NCBI GenBank assembly: GCA_035623335.1
Contig: DASPTQ010000124.1
Coordinates: 1-64,000, forward strand
Length of the DNA stretch: 64,000 nucleotides
Source: JAFAGX01 sp035623335
GTDB taxonomy: Bacteria; Acidobacteriota; Terriglobia; Terriglobales; Acidobacteriaceae
Reading direction: 5' to 3'
Shown here piece after piece: positions 34,688-43,755 of the stretch. Both the position numbers and the translations under genes were made by a program. Every line of letters starts with the position of its first letter. Position 1 is the stretch's first letter. The notes beneath the pieces were generated by a model. That model did no database searches. It was not told the origin of the DNA and saw only the letters and a program-made list of their open reading frames with translations.

Positions 34688-35932
34688 TTATGCCGCCGAT
34701 GAAAGTTCCCGCAAGCGCTCGACGGTCTCGACCACGCGGTCGGCCACGTAGTCCACTTCCGCCTCGGTATTAAAACGTCCCAGCCCAAAACGGATCGAGC
34801 TCATGCGCAGATCATCCGCCAGGCCCAGAGCCTTGAGTACGTACGACGGCTCGAGCCTCGCGGTAGTGCAGGCTGAACCGCTCGATACGGCAACGTCCTT
34901 GAGACCCATCAGCAGCGCCTCGCCCTCGATATGGGCAAAGCTAAGGTTCAGATTACCGGGCAGGCGATGCTCCATCGAGCCGTTGACGTACGCCTCGTCC
35001 AGGCGGCCCATGATCTTCTCCTTCAGCCGGTTTCTGAGACCCGCTAATCGGCAGGCTTCCTGGGGCATTTCTTCCTGAGCAATCGCGCAGGCTTTCCCCA
35101 GGCCGACAATGCCGGGCACGTTCAGCGTCCCCGAGCGCATGCCATTTTCGTGGCCCCCGCCGTCGATCAGCGCTCCGACCTTCACCGCCTGGCGCACGTA
35201 GAGTGCACCCACCCCTTTCGGACCGTACAGCTTGTGCGCGGAAATCGAGGCCAGGTCGAGGTTCATCTTGCCAACATCGACCGGCATCTTGCCGATGGCC
35301 TGTACCACATCACTGTGGAACAGCACGCCCCGTTCCCGGCAGATGCGGCCGATTTCCGCGATCGGTTGGAGGACACCGATCTCGTTGTTCGCTGCCATCA
35401 CGCTGAGCAGGATGGTTTCGGAATCGATGGCTCGCCTGATATCTTCGAGAGCGATGAGGCCGTCGTTCCCGACGGGCAGATAGGTCACCCGGAAACCGCA
35501 CTTCTCTAAACGCTTGGCCGAGTCCAGGACCGCCCTATGCTCGGTTACCACCGTGATGATGTGGTTTCCCTTTTCTCTATACATCGCGGCAACGCCCTTA
35601 ATGGCCAGGTTGTCGCTTTCGGTTGCACCCGAGGTGAAGATGATTTCCTTGGCGGTCGCTCCAATCAGCTTGGCGATGCGTTGGCGGGCAAGGTCCACCG
35701 CCTCTTCGGCTGCCCAACCGAACGCGTGATTGCGGCTCGAAGCGTTGCCGAACTTTTCCGAGAAATAAGGCAGCATCTCTTCGAGTACGCGGGCATCGGT
35801 GGGTGTCGTCGCATGGTTGTCCATGTAGACTGGCAGCTTGATTCCGGTTCGCCCTCCACCCTCTCCGCTGGTTGGCTGGCTGGCCTGAGGGATACCTGGA
35901 CTAGGGGTAACAGATTTCCCATCCGAGCTCAT
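34688..35932 (-). CDS. iscS: cysteine desulfurase (IscS/NifS family)
   Basis: PLP enzyme that takes sulfur from cysteine for Fe-S clusters and thio-modified tRNA. It is 414 residues including about 33 extra Pro/Ser/Gly residues before the conserved VYMDNHATTP start. The internal-aldimine Lys is in SAHKLYGPKGVGAL, the PLP-stacking His in TEHRAVLDS, and the sulfur-carrying Cys in SSGSACTTARLEPSYVLKALG, the class I (IscS) signature. No iscU or iscR lies next to it. The start could be slightly further downstream. Confidence 0.94.
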   Translation of the reverse strand: MSSDGKSVTPSPGIPQASQPTSGEGGGRTGIKLPVYMDNHATTPTDARVLEEMLPYFSEKFGNASSRNHAFGWAAEEAVDLARQRIAKLIGATAKEIIFTSGATESDNLAIKGVAAMYREKGNHIITVVTEHRAVLDSAKRLEKCGFRVTYLPVGNDGLIALEDIRRAIDSETILLSVMAANNEIGVLQPIAEIGRICRERGVLFHSDVVQAIGKMPVDVGKMNLDLASISAHKLYGPKGVGALYVRQAVKVGALIDGGGHENGMRSGTLNVPGIVGLGKACAIAQEEMPQEACRLAGLRNRLKEKIMGRLDEAYVNGSMEHRLPGNLNLSFAHIEGEALLMGLKDVAVSSGSACTTARLEPSYVLKALGLADDLRMSSIRFGLGRFNTEAEVDYVADRVVETVERLRELSSAA

Positions 35933-36186
35933 GATTGCCTTCTCCTTGAACCATCAGCGGGATACAGAAAATCTCTTCTTTCTCTGCCGCATCAGGGACA
36001 CTATCAGGATTTTAGGAGCCCCTCGAGGGTTGTTTCAAGCCCCGCAGGCTCCGGCCCCGACCCGCCTGACTACTAATAAGTACATGATGTTCAGATAGTT
36101 ACCTCAGGGTACTGAGTTTCGCTTGCCCGCCCTTCGATCGGCCTCCTCCCGCCAGACCTGTCTCCCGGCTCCTAGCGAAAAGGGAC

Positions 36187-36214
36187 TTGACAACGCTTTC
36201 AACAAAGCTACAAT
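36187..36214 (+). promoter_or_regulatory. strong sigma-70-type promoter
   Basis: TTGACA (36187-36192), 16-base spacer, TACAAT (36209-36214): close to consensus and the best match seen in the window. It points at the small cysteine-rich gene starting 106 bases downstream. It lies in the 388-base gap 35933-36320, which otherwise contains nothing recognisable. Confidence 0.7.
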
Positions 36215-36320
36215 ACCGCCAATTTCGAGCTTTTTCCCTTCGGTGCCGGTAAGTGACCAGCGTGACCAGTCCGTTTTATGACCCTAATTCCGCCGTGCAA
36301 ATCCCCGATAAGAGAGCCAG

Positions 36321-36470
36321 ATGAAAGACTGTAAGCACCCCCGGGTGCAGATCGTCTCTCGTGATGAGGACTTTGAGTTCGTAGAGTGCCTGGAATGCGG
36401 TGAGATCTTTGAGGCCTGCGAATTCAAGGACATGAGGATCGAAGAGACGAAGCTGAACAACGAATCCTGA
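36321..36470 (+). CDS. 49-residue cysteine-rich (zinc-ribbon-like) protein
   Basis: A short frame opening MKDCKHPRVQIVSRDED and closing TKLNNES, with AGAGAG upstream of ATG 36321. Potential metal ligands are Cys4, His6, Cys23, Cys26 (CLECGE) and Cys33, so a single small zinc site is plausible. The highly acidic composition and the near-consensus promoter upstream support a real, well-expressed gene. Function is unknown; a nucleic-acid or protein-binding zinc ribbon is the natural guess. Confidence 0.65.
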   Translation: MKDCKHPRVQIVSRDEDFEFVECLECGEIFEACEFKDMRIEETKLNNES

Positions 36471-36639
36471 GACCCTTTCCCTGGCTGGCTCCCCACCGGT
36501 TTGCGCTGAACCTGGGCATCTTACCGGACCGCCGTCTCCTGCCCCCGGAATGTGCTATGACGAGGGTAACTTTGCCGGATCTGCCCGATGTTGCATAGTT
36601 AAGGCTCGGGATTCGTTCGCCTAGTGGGATTGATTCTGC

Positions 36640-37029
36640 ATGCCATTGGCTTTGGTCGTTGATGACTCGATGCTTATACGGCACACCGTATGCCGCTTCC
36701 TCGAGGAGCGTGGGTTCTCCGTGGAATCGGCCACCAACGGCCAGGAGGCTCTCGAGGTTCTGAGCCGGGTCCGTCCCGATCTCATCATTACCGACATGCA
36801 AATGCCGAAAATGGGTGGCAGCGAGCTGATCACCGCCCTCAAGGCCGACGCCCGCACGGCCCAAATTCCCATCGTCATCGTCGCCGGCAAACACAGCGGC
36901 TTCAATCAAACCGAAAAGCGCGCCGACTTTACCATCTTCAAGGACATTGATATCGACAGCCAACTCGCCAGCGCGCTCGAATCCCTGCAACAGTCCAAAG
37001 CCGCCAAAGCCAAAGCGCCGGCAACGTGA
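36640..37029 (+). CDS. single-domain response regulator (CheY-like receiver)
   Basis: A 129-residue stand-alone receiver domain. The acidic pocket is present (Asp8 and Asp9 in VVDDS), as is the phosphoacceptor Asp52 (ITDMQMP). The conserved Thr/Ser switch position is Ala82 (IVIVAGK). The usual Lys-Pro is Lys101-Asp102, so the allosteric switch is non-standard. The C-terminus is an Ala/Lys tail. No histidine kinase is near. It may act by binding or as a phosphate sink. Confidence 0.85.
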   Translation: MPLALVVDDSMLIRHTVCRFLEERGFSVESATNGQEALEVLSRVRPDLIITDMQMPKMGGSELITALKADARTAQIPIVIVAGKHSGFNQTEKRADFTIFKDIDIDSQLASALESLQQSKAAKAKAPAT

Positions 37030-37097
37030 CGCGAAGCTAATCTCGGCTCACCGCCAACACATGTGTTGTTGCTCCCTCGCCGGGGTGTCGGCGGCAA

Positions 37098-38243
37098 TTA
37101 CTTGAGCGCCAGGCCAGCTTCGGCAGAAAACTCGAGCGGAGCAAAGTCCCCAGCTTTGAACTTGGGGTAGGCCGCGGCGGCGATCATGGCGGCGTTATCG
37201 GTCGAAAGCAGGCGCGAGGGGAAGTAGACGGGCAAACCTTCCTTCGCCGCCTCCCTTTTGAACTGCTCCCGCAAATCGCCGTTGGCCGCAACCCCGCCCG
37301 TGACCAAGACGCCGGCTACCGCATATTCGGCGGCTGCGGCCAGGGTCTTCTGGACCAGATCCTCCACCATGGCGCGCTCGAACGAGGCCACCAGATCAAG
37401 CGTCGCGCGATCGCAATTTGCCAAATAGTCCTCGAGCTTGGGACGAGGGATGGGAGAAAGATTTCGCCGTCGGGCCTCGATGGAACTCTCCAGGTGGTCG
37501 AGCTCGACATGACGCAGGACCGCCGTCTTAATGCCGCTGTAGGAGAAGTCGAAGCGCGGTTGGGACGGCTCCGATGGCTGCCCTTTTCTGCGATCGGGGT
37601 GCTTGATCTGAGCAGGCGGGAAAAGGACCGCCCGGGAGTTGCCGTGAACGGATAGCCGCTCGATGATGGGACCGCCAGGATAGCCGAGAGCCAGCAGCTT
37701 GGCGACTTTGTCAAAGGCTTCGCCGGCGGCATCGTCGCGGGTCCGGCCGACATTGGAGTACGACCAGGTTTCCCCCTGCTGCGCGGCCAGATAGAGATGG
37801 GTATGTCCGCCCGAGACAACCAGTGCAAGCAGGGGAAAGCTAAGCTCGGGATTGCCCTTCTGGCGCTCCTCGAGAAGCACGGCATGGATGTGGCCTTCGA
37901 GATGATTCACCGCGATCAGCGGCTTACCCAGGGCAAAAGCGAGGGCCTTCGCGTAACTGATTCCAACCAGCAGGGCTCCTGCCAGCCCGGGCCCCTGGGT
38001 TACGGCCAGAGCGTCGAGCGATTGATAGCTCTGTCCCGCATCCGCGAGCGCCTTGCGGACGACCGGCACGATGGCACGCAGATGCTCGCGCGAAGCCAAT
38101 TCCGGCACCACTCCTCCGTAGGGCTGGTGGGTGGCAATTTGGGAAAAAACAACATTCGACACCACCTGCTCGCCCGAGCGCACTACGGCAGCTGCGGTCT
38201 CATCGCAGGAGCTTTCGATTCCGAGAATGTAGGCCTCGGCCAT
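37098..38243 (-). CDS. tsaD: tRNA N6-threonylcarbamoyladenosine transferase TsaD
   Basis: Transfers threonylcarbamoyl from TC-AMP to A37 of ANN-decoding tRNAs; partners TsaB/TsaE are not in the window. The 381 residues include the ASKHA-fold start ILGIESSCDETAAAVV, the metal-binding HLEGHIHA, VSGGHTHLYL, and the C-terminal GGVAANGDLRE and STDNAAMIA blocks. A Lys/Pro/Ser-rich insertion around residues 205-230 makes it about 40 residues longer than the common form. It is convergent with the receiver gene and lies 45 bases downstream of the M1 peptidase gene on the same strand. Confidence 0.95.
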   Translation of the reverse strand: MAEAYILGIESSCDETAAAVVRSGEQVVSNVVFSQIATHQPYGGVVPELASREHLRAIVPVVRKALADAGQSYQSLDALAVTQGPGLAGALLVGISYAKALAFALGKPLIAVNHLEGHIHAVLLEERQKGNPELSFPLLALVVSGGHTHLYLAAQQGETWSYSNVGRTRDDAAGEAFDKVAKLLALGYPGGPIIERLSVHGNSRAVLFPPAQIKHPDRRKGQPSEPSQPRFDFSYSGIKTAVLRHVELDHLESSIEARRRNLSPIPRPKLEDYLANCDRATLDLVASFERAMVEDLVQKTLAAAAEYAVAGVLVTGGVAANGDLREQFKREAAKEGLPVYFPSRLLSTDNAAMIAAAAYPKFKAGDFAPLEFSAEAGLALK

Positions 38244-38288
38244 CCCGTCTTACGCTAACACGCGGCTCATCGACACCGCTCGGCTGCC

Positions 38289-40883
38289 CTATTTGACCCG
38301 TGTCAACACTGTCTCGTTCGGGTCCACCACGATCTTTCTTGTACCCGCCGGCGCGTGGATGAGGAACGGTGTCTCCGGGCCGTCGGCGAACACTCGTCCC
38401 AGCCATACCAGTTTGCCGCCTCGTGCAGCATACAAGGGCACTGAAGTCACCAGATCCTTCGGCGCATCTTTTTGCGAAATTACTCCTCGTACGATGGCCG
38501 TCCCTTCTTGGTCGGCATATTTGACGTTGTGGAGCTCAAAACGCGGCATCGCGGTTCCGTTGATCCAGCCGTCATAGAACCAGTCGAGCGACCGGTGCCC
38601 CTCGTACCAAAGCGAGGACGGCAGCTCCTCTTCGAACACCGCGAGCAGCTCCCGGGTTGAGATCGCCTTGCCTTCATAACGCTCCCTTGCCCGGCGCAAC
38701 GCTCGCAGAAAAGGATCGCTGCCCTCTTCGCCGGTGCGAAACCGCTCACGCCGCTCGCCATCCCGCATCAGAGTTCGCAGCATGTGAAAAAGCCAGGTTC
38801 CACGGCCATAACTGATAGCCATGTAGCCTTCCGGAAACTGCGAATCGGAGAGCCGCACACCGAGTGTGACCGGGCCGTCCTCCATCAGCGGGACACCAGA
38901 CTTGTTCTTGGCGAGCAAGTCGTCGCGATACTTCGCCATGACGGCGTGAAACGCACGCGGATTCGTGGTTTCGAGCAGCATCAGCGCGCTGTAGTTGGCC
39001 AGCGACTCGGAAAACCACTGATCACGATAGCTGCGCCAGCTCACCAGGTCGCCCCACCATTGGTGGGCTGTCTCGTGGGCAATTACCGTGTTAATCAAGG
39101 CTTTCTCCACCGAGTCGATATGCAGGGCCGATTGTTCGTCGGCATTGAGGAACGAAAGACTGGAAAGAAAGACCAGCCCCGGCCACCCCTGACTCAGGTT
39201 CCCCGGAATCTGGGTGAGCGCCAGCTCTCCATAGGGAAAAGGTCCAAAGCTGTGGGAAAAGAATTCCACCGCGCGGGCGGCCGTAGCCGCTACCATCTGC
39301 CCATTGCGTGCCGGCGAGGGCTCCTCGGAAGCAACCGCCAGGGATGGCATGACTCCGCCGATCGAGCCCGGTGGTTGCGGGATGAAGACTGGCTTCTCCG
39401 CTTGCGGAAACCCACGCTCCATTCCGGCGGTTCCGAAGGCAGCGACGGTGACATCGCCGGCTCGCGTCCCCACCTGCCGAAATTTCCCCAAATTGAAACC
39501 GGCGAGCGGAATGGGTCGTTCCGAGACCCAGCGACTCACTTGCTCTCCCGATCCACCGGGCGCCGCTTTCGCTGGCATGTCTACGCGCTTGCCCGTGGCC
39601 ACCAGGGTCCAGCCCGGCGGATAGTGAAATTCCAGGTCGAAATTGCACATGGCGAGCCCGCGATTGGGGTACCAGGTCCCCCGTGCTCCGACATAGAGCA
39701 ATCCCGGCCCGGCTTCGGAGAGCACCTCCCCGCCATAGACGAAGTGCAGTTTGATTCGCTGCCCCGTTCGTGTGGGCTGAGGAAAAACCACGGCCACCAA
39801 ATCGTTGCCGCGGCGCGAAAGTTCGCTGCCCTCGATCGCAGGGTTATGAATGAATTCCAGGCGTTCACCGTCGGCATCCACTTGCTTGATCACCAAGGTT
39901 CGGGCCAGCTCGAAGACCACCGCCCGCTGTCCTCCCCGTCGGATCTCCAGGTCCAGTAGAGCATCGGCTTCGATCCTGGTAGGCGGGGTAATCACAACCC
40001 GAACGCTCGAGGCCGAAACCTCAAGCGCGCTGGCCCGACCTCCCTCCTCGGCAGCAAGGTCGGTCCGAGACTCTTTCGCCTTGGGCCGAATGGAGAACGA
40101 GGTCCAAACATCGTAATAGGGAACCCCGTCTACTTCCCGCGCCTGGGCGGCCCAGACCTGCTCGGGCGCGTTCGAATCGAAGTACACGTCAAACCGTCCC
40201 TTCGTCCACCCTTGCATCGACACGTGCAGGAAGCGGTCGTCAGAGCTTGGGGTTTCCCCCGAAGGCGCGGGTGAGGCAGACGGCGGGCTGACGGGAAGAA
40301 AGCGACTCAAGGTCATGAAGATGCGCAGCGCATCGGCGCGAGCCAAAAGGCGCGCGCGTTCGTTCTCCTGCGTCACAAACTCCAGGGCATCTTGGCTTGG
40401 AGACAGCGAGGGCTGGAGTTCACGAAACGTATCATCGTTAAAGCGAAAATAGGCGCTCGAGAATCTTTCTTCAAGGATGGCCGCGCCGGTTTGAAACATC
40501 ATCGAGGCGCGCTCGATCTGATTGGGCGGCGTCAGGAGAATTTCTCCGTCGCCCTCAAAAACAGCGCCGGTGACGCGCCCGGCGACATCGCTGGTAAAGC
40601 CAATCACTCCATCCTCCAGGGTAATGTGGAAGGTGGCGCGATCGAGAGACACCCCTCGGGCACGGTAGACTCGCGCCGGATCAAGACCAACATTGCTGAG
40701 GTCGAGGAAGAGCGCTTCCGCCGATGGAACTTGCAGTTTCGGTGTGTCGCCGAGCACGCGGACGGCAGGACGATTCTGCGAGAGAAGACTTGGCTGGCCG
40801 CCGCCCACAGCGATCGCTGCCATCAGCACCAAGCAGCGCGCGCAGCGACGGGATCGGCAGCGCCTTTCTATTACCTTGGTCAC
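38289..40883 (-). CDS. exported M1-family (gluzincin) aminopeptidase-like protein
   Basis: An 864-residue exported zinc peptidase. A basic start and hydrophobic stretch (CLVLMAAIAVGGG) form the signal. The first 330 residues are a lineage-specific beta-rich region, followed by an M1-type N-domain and the thermolysin-like catalytic domain. The zinc site is complete: HETAH near residue 603 and Glu 18 residues later in QWFSESLANY. The GAMEN exopeptidase loop is not recognisable (LTQIPGNLSQGWPG instead), so substrate choice may differ from true aminopeptidases. It is divergent from the MA-type peptidase gene with only 38 bases between starts. Confidence 0.85.
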   Translation of the reverse strand: MTKVIERRCRSRRCARCLVLMAAIAVGGGQPSLLSQNRPAVRVLGDTPKLQVPSAEALFLDLSNVGLDPARVYRARGVSLDRATFHITLEDGVIGFTSDVAGRVTGAVFEGDGEILLTPPNQIERASMMFQTGAAILEERFSSAYFRFNDDTFRELQPSLSPSQDALEFVTQENERARLLARADALRIFMTLSRFLPVSPPSASPAPSGETPSSDDRFLHVSMQGWTKGRFDVYFDSNAPEQVWAAQAREVDGVPYYDVWTSFSIRPKAKESRTDLAAEEGGRASALEVSASSVRVVITPPTRIEADALLDLEIRRGGQRAVVFELARTLVIKQVDADGERLEFIHNPAIEGSELSRRGNDLVAVVFPQPTRTGQRIKLHFVYGGEVLSEAGPGLLYVGARGTWYPNRGLAMCNFDLEFHYPPGWTLVATGKRVDMPAKAAPGGSGEQVSRWVSERPIPLAGFNLGKFRQVGTRAGDVTVAAFGTAGMERGFPQAEKPVFIPQPPGSIGGVMPSLAVASEEPSPARNGQMVAATAARAVEFFSHSFGPFPYGELALTQIPGNLSQGWPGLVFLSSLSFLNADEQSALHIDSVEKALINTVIAHETAHQWWGDLVSWRSYRDQWFSESLANYSALMLLETTNPRAFHAVMAKYRDDLLAKNKSGVPLMEDGPVTLGVRLSDSQFPEGYMAISYGRGTWLFHMLRTLMRDGERRERFRTGEEGSDPFLRALRRARERYEGKAISTRELLAVFEEELPSSLWYEGHRSLDWFYDGWINGTAMPRFELHNVKYADQEGTAIVRGVISQKDAPKDLVTSVPLYAARGGKLVWLGRVFADGPETPFLIHAPAGTRKIVVDPNETVLTRVK

Positions 40884-40921
40884 CTACTTCGGCTACTCCC
40901 TGTCTTCTAGAATGCGCCTGA

Positions 40922-42343
40922 ATGCGCCTCCCTGTCATCCTCGCCCTATCTTCCGCACTGGTCTCAGCCTTCGCCGCGCCAGCCTTCTCGGATGTCCTTC
41001 ACCTGAAGAATGGACGCACCATCTGGGCAGAACACGTCCGCGAAAAGGGAGCCCAGATCGAATACGACGTCGGCGACGACACCTACGCCATTCCGAAATC
41101 CCTGGTGGATCATATTGAAGACGGAGGCAGCTCGCCCCAAGCCAGAAGCGTGGCCCCGGCAAGCCGCGATCTCCCCGCCTTCTGTCCGGCCGACCCTGCG
41201 ATGGCGGACTCGGCGGGGCTCGAAGGGGTCATCCGCGACGGCCACCCCGATGACCGCGAGTTGTCTCGACTGGAAGCTTTAGGAAACCCAAAAACCACCT
41301 CCGTCGCATATTTCCTCGCCGGCAAGAATGCATATGATCACGGCAACTACCCCAAGGCGCGAACCTATCTCGATACCGCCCTTCGCTTGGACGGCGAGAA
41401 TCCAAGCATTCTGAACTACTACGCCGCCCTGCTGGTCAAGACCGGACATGCGGCCGAAGCCCTGCCCTACGCCGAACATGCGGTGCGCATCGCTCCGGAG
41501 TCGCCCGACACCCTCACCGTCCTCGGCTATGTCGAATACGCCGCGGACCGCGATCGGGACGCGATCCGCACCTGGAAGCATTCTCTCGAACTCCGGCCCG
41601 ATGCTACGGTGACGCAGTTGCTCGCCAAGGCCGAGCGCGATGCCACGATTCAAGCCGGCTATTCGGAGCGGGAGAGTAACCACTTCACCCTGCACTACGA
41701 GGGAGAGCAAAGCTCCGACGCGTTGCGCGGCCAGATCCTCACCGCGCTTGAGTCCGACTACGATGAGTTGGTTCGCCAGCTGGGAGTTGCGCCCCGCAAT
41801 AGCATTGCGGTCGTTCTCTATACCGCCCAGACCTTCTTTGACGTGACCCAGGCGCCTTCCTGGAGTGGCGCCATCAACGACGGAAAGCTGCGGATTCCCA
41901 TCCAGGGCCTCCGCTCGGTCACCCCGGAGCTGGCCCGGGTGCTGAAACACGAATTGACCCACTCGTTTGTGAACCAGCTCTCGAGCGGACGCTGCCCGCA
42001 GTGGTTGAACGAGGGCCTGGCTCAGCTACTCGAACCGAAAGCCGTCGCTCACGGCCGGGATCTGGCCGGGCTCTATCGCGCCCAGCAGGAGATCCCCCTG
42101 AATATGCTGGAGGGAAGTTTTGCCCAGCTCTCGTCCCAGCAAGCCACCCTCGCCTATGAGGAATCTCTGGCGGCTACCCAATACATCAGCGAAACCTCGG
42201 GTCTTGACGATTTGCGGCGCATCCTCGAAAGACTGGGACAGGGAAGCTCGACCGAAGCTGCGCTTCGGACCGTCGTTCATTCCGATTATGGGCAGCTCGA
42301 AACCGAGGTCGGGAAATATATCCTCGATAAGTACGGAAATTAA
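40922..42343 (+). CDS. exported TPR protein with a peptidase-MA-like domain
   Basis: A 473-residue protein with signal peptide (LALSSALVSAFAAPAFS), then a small beta domain (about 22-65, LHLKNGRTIWAEHV...), TPR helices (about 125-240), and a C-terminal gluzincin-like domain. The zinc motif is HELTH (near residue 343) with a Glu 16 residues on in QWLNEGLAQL. This combination is the MA-like peptidase family. It shares a short divergent promoter region with the M1-type peptidase gene, and the two could be co-regulated envelope proteases. Its stop overlaps that of the convergent oxidoreductase gene by four bases. Confidence 0.82.
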   Translation: MRLPVILALSSALVSAFAAPAFSDVLHLKNGRTIWAEHVREKGAQIEYDVGDDTYAIPKSLVDHIEDGGSSPQARSVAPASRDLPAFCPADPAMADSAGLEGVIRDGHPDDRELSRLEALGNPKTTSVAYFLAGKNAYDHGNYPKARTYLDTALRLDGENPSILNYYAALLVKTGHAAEALPYAEHAVRIAPESPDTLTVLGYVEYAADRDRDAIRTWKHSLELRPDATVTQLLAKAERDATIQAGYSERESNHFTLHYEGEQSSDALRGQILTALESDYDELVRQLGVAPRNSIAVVLYTAQTFFDVTQAPSWSGAINDGKLRIPIQGLRSVTPELARVLKHELTHSFVNQLSSGRCPQWLNEGLAQLLEPKAVAHGRDLAGLYRAQQEIPLNMLEGSFAQLSSQQATLAYEESLAATQYISETSGLDDLRRILERLGQGSSTEAALRTVVHSDYGQLETEVGKYILDKYGN

Positions 42344-43713
42344 CTCGCCGCCCCACTTCGGATCTTCTTTGCCCCTGCATCCCAGACGGCCATGGACTTG
42401 TTGAAGTAGGCGTAGTTCGCCAGATGGCAGCCGATGGCCGCATGGTTGCCGAAGACCTCGTTCTCGACCGGGGGCTTCCGCGACCGCACGGCGTCAAAAA
42501 AGTTGGCTTGATGGTCGGCGGTGTCGCTGTAATCCGGCGGTGTGGTGAACCCTTCCGTGTCTTCGTCGACCTTGAAGGTTAAGGGTGCCGCGACCGGATG
42601 GTCCTCCTTCCATTTGCGCAGATATTCCGTGCGCAACTCTTCCGGCCAACCATGGATGGAATAGTCCTCCGGCTTCTCCCGAGTGTCCTGAGGCTTGTAG
42701 GTCAAGGTGGAATCCTTAATAACCATGGTTCCCTTGGTGCCGTAAAAGCCGATGAATTCTCCGCCCTCGTTATTCAAATTGCAGCGCAGGAGAACCCGGA
42801 AGTTGGGATAGTCGTACAAGGTCTCGATGAGGTCGGGAAAGTCGCGACCATCTTTCCAGCGAAAAAGCCCCCCACTCGATTGGGCACGCCCGGCCACGGT
42901 GTTGGTGCCGGTGATGAAGTGAATGCCAGAGATCAAGTGCACAAACAGGTCGCCAGCCAAGCCCTCTCCATAATCGGAATAGCAACGCCAGCGGAAGAAA
43001 CGGACGGGATCAAACGGCCGCTTGGGCGCCCCGTCGAGAAAGGCGCTCCAGTCGATGGTTTGCTCGTTGGCATTTGGCGGAATCGGATACACCCAGGCGC
43101 CGCTCGCGTCGTTGCGGTCCCAATAGGCCTCGATCGCGGTTACGTCGCCGAGTTTGCCCGAGTTGTAGATCTCCTTGGCCTTGGCATAAAGGATAGAACT
43201 GACCCTTTGGCTGCCGATCTGGATGATGCGCTTGTTCTTCTCGGCGGCATCGATCATGCGAAAACCATCTTCGACGGTGTGCGACATCGGTTTCTCGCAA
43301 TAGACGTCTTTACCCGCCGCGCAGGCATCCTCGACCACCCGGCGGTGCTGGTGGTCGGTAACCGCCACAATCAGGGCGTCTACATCCTGGCGATCGAGGA
43401 CCTCGCGATAATTGCGGGTCACGGGAACCTCCCGCTTCAGCACTTCCCGGGCTGCCTGATGACGCGAGTCGTAGAGATCGCACACCGCGACACATTCAAC
43501 TCCAGGCACCCGGAGAGACGCCCCGAGCAGCTCGCAGCCTCGCACTCCGGTCCCGATGGAGGCGAATCGTATGCGGTCGCTGGGCGCTACAGCTCGCGGG
43601 GAGGCCGCCAGCAGTTTTGGTTCGAGCAGAGTAGCCTTCACCGCCGTCCCCGCGGCCAGTGCTCCGGTTCCGATGCGGATGAATTGCCGACGCGTTAGCC
43701 AGCTCTTTTCCAT
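42340..43713 (-). CDS. Tat-exported Gfo/Idh/MocA-family oxidoreductase
   Basis: A 457-residue NAD(P)-dependent sugar or cyclitol oxidoreductase. The start carries a twin-arginine signal (TRRQFIRIGTGALAAGTAV), so the folded enzyme with cofactor is exported to the periplasm. The Rossmann fold follows (RFASIGTGVRG, VCDLYDS), then VDALIVAVTDHQH and the EKPMSHTVEDG motif with the conserved Lys. Its neighbour upstream, also Tat-exported, is a sugar-phosphate-isomerase-like protein. Such pairs act on glycosides or keto-sugars in Bacteroidetes, Acidobacteria and Planctomycetes, but the substrate here is unknown. Confidence 0.88.
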   Translation of the reverse strand: MEKSWLTRRQFIRIGTGALAAGTAVKATLLEPKLLAASPRAVAPSDRIRFASIGTGVRGCELLGASLRVPGVECVAVCDLYDSRHQAAREVLKREVPVTRNYREVLDRQDVDALIVAVTDHQHRRVVEDACAAGKDVYCEKPMSHTVEDGFRMIDAAEKNKRIIQIGSQRVSSILYAKAKEIYNSGKLGDVTAIEAYWDRNDASGAWVYPIPPNANEQTIDWSAFLDGAPKRPFDPVRFFRWRCYSDYGEGLAGDLFVHLISGIHFITGTNTVAGRAQSSGGLFRWKDGRDFPDLIETLYDYPNFRVLLRCNLNNEGGEFIGFYGTKGTMVIKDSTLTYKPQDTREKPEDYSIHGWPEELRTEYLRKWKEDHPVAAPLTFKVDEDTEGFTTPPDYSDTADHQANFFDAVRSRKPPVENEVFGNHAAIGCHLANYAYFNKSMAVWDAGAKKIRSGAAS

Positions 43714-43755
43714 TTTTTCGACTACCTCCTTACCGTAGTGAAATCTCCCGCTCGG

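Noticed and set aside
38784..39959. 391-codon plus-strand frame
   Set aside because: It is antisense to the M1-type peptidase gene, and no signature is visible.
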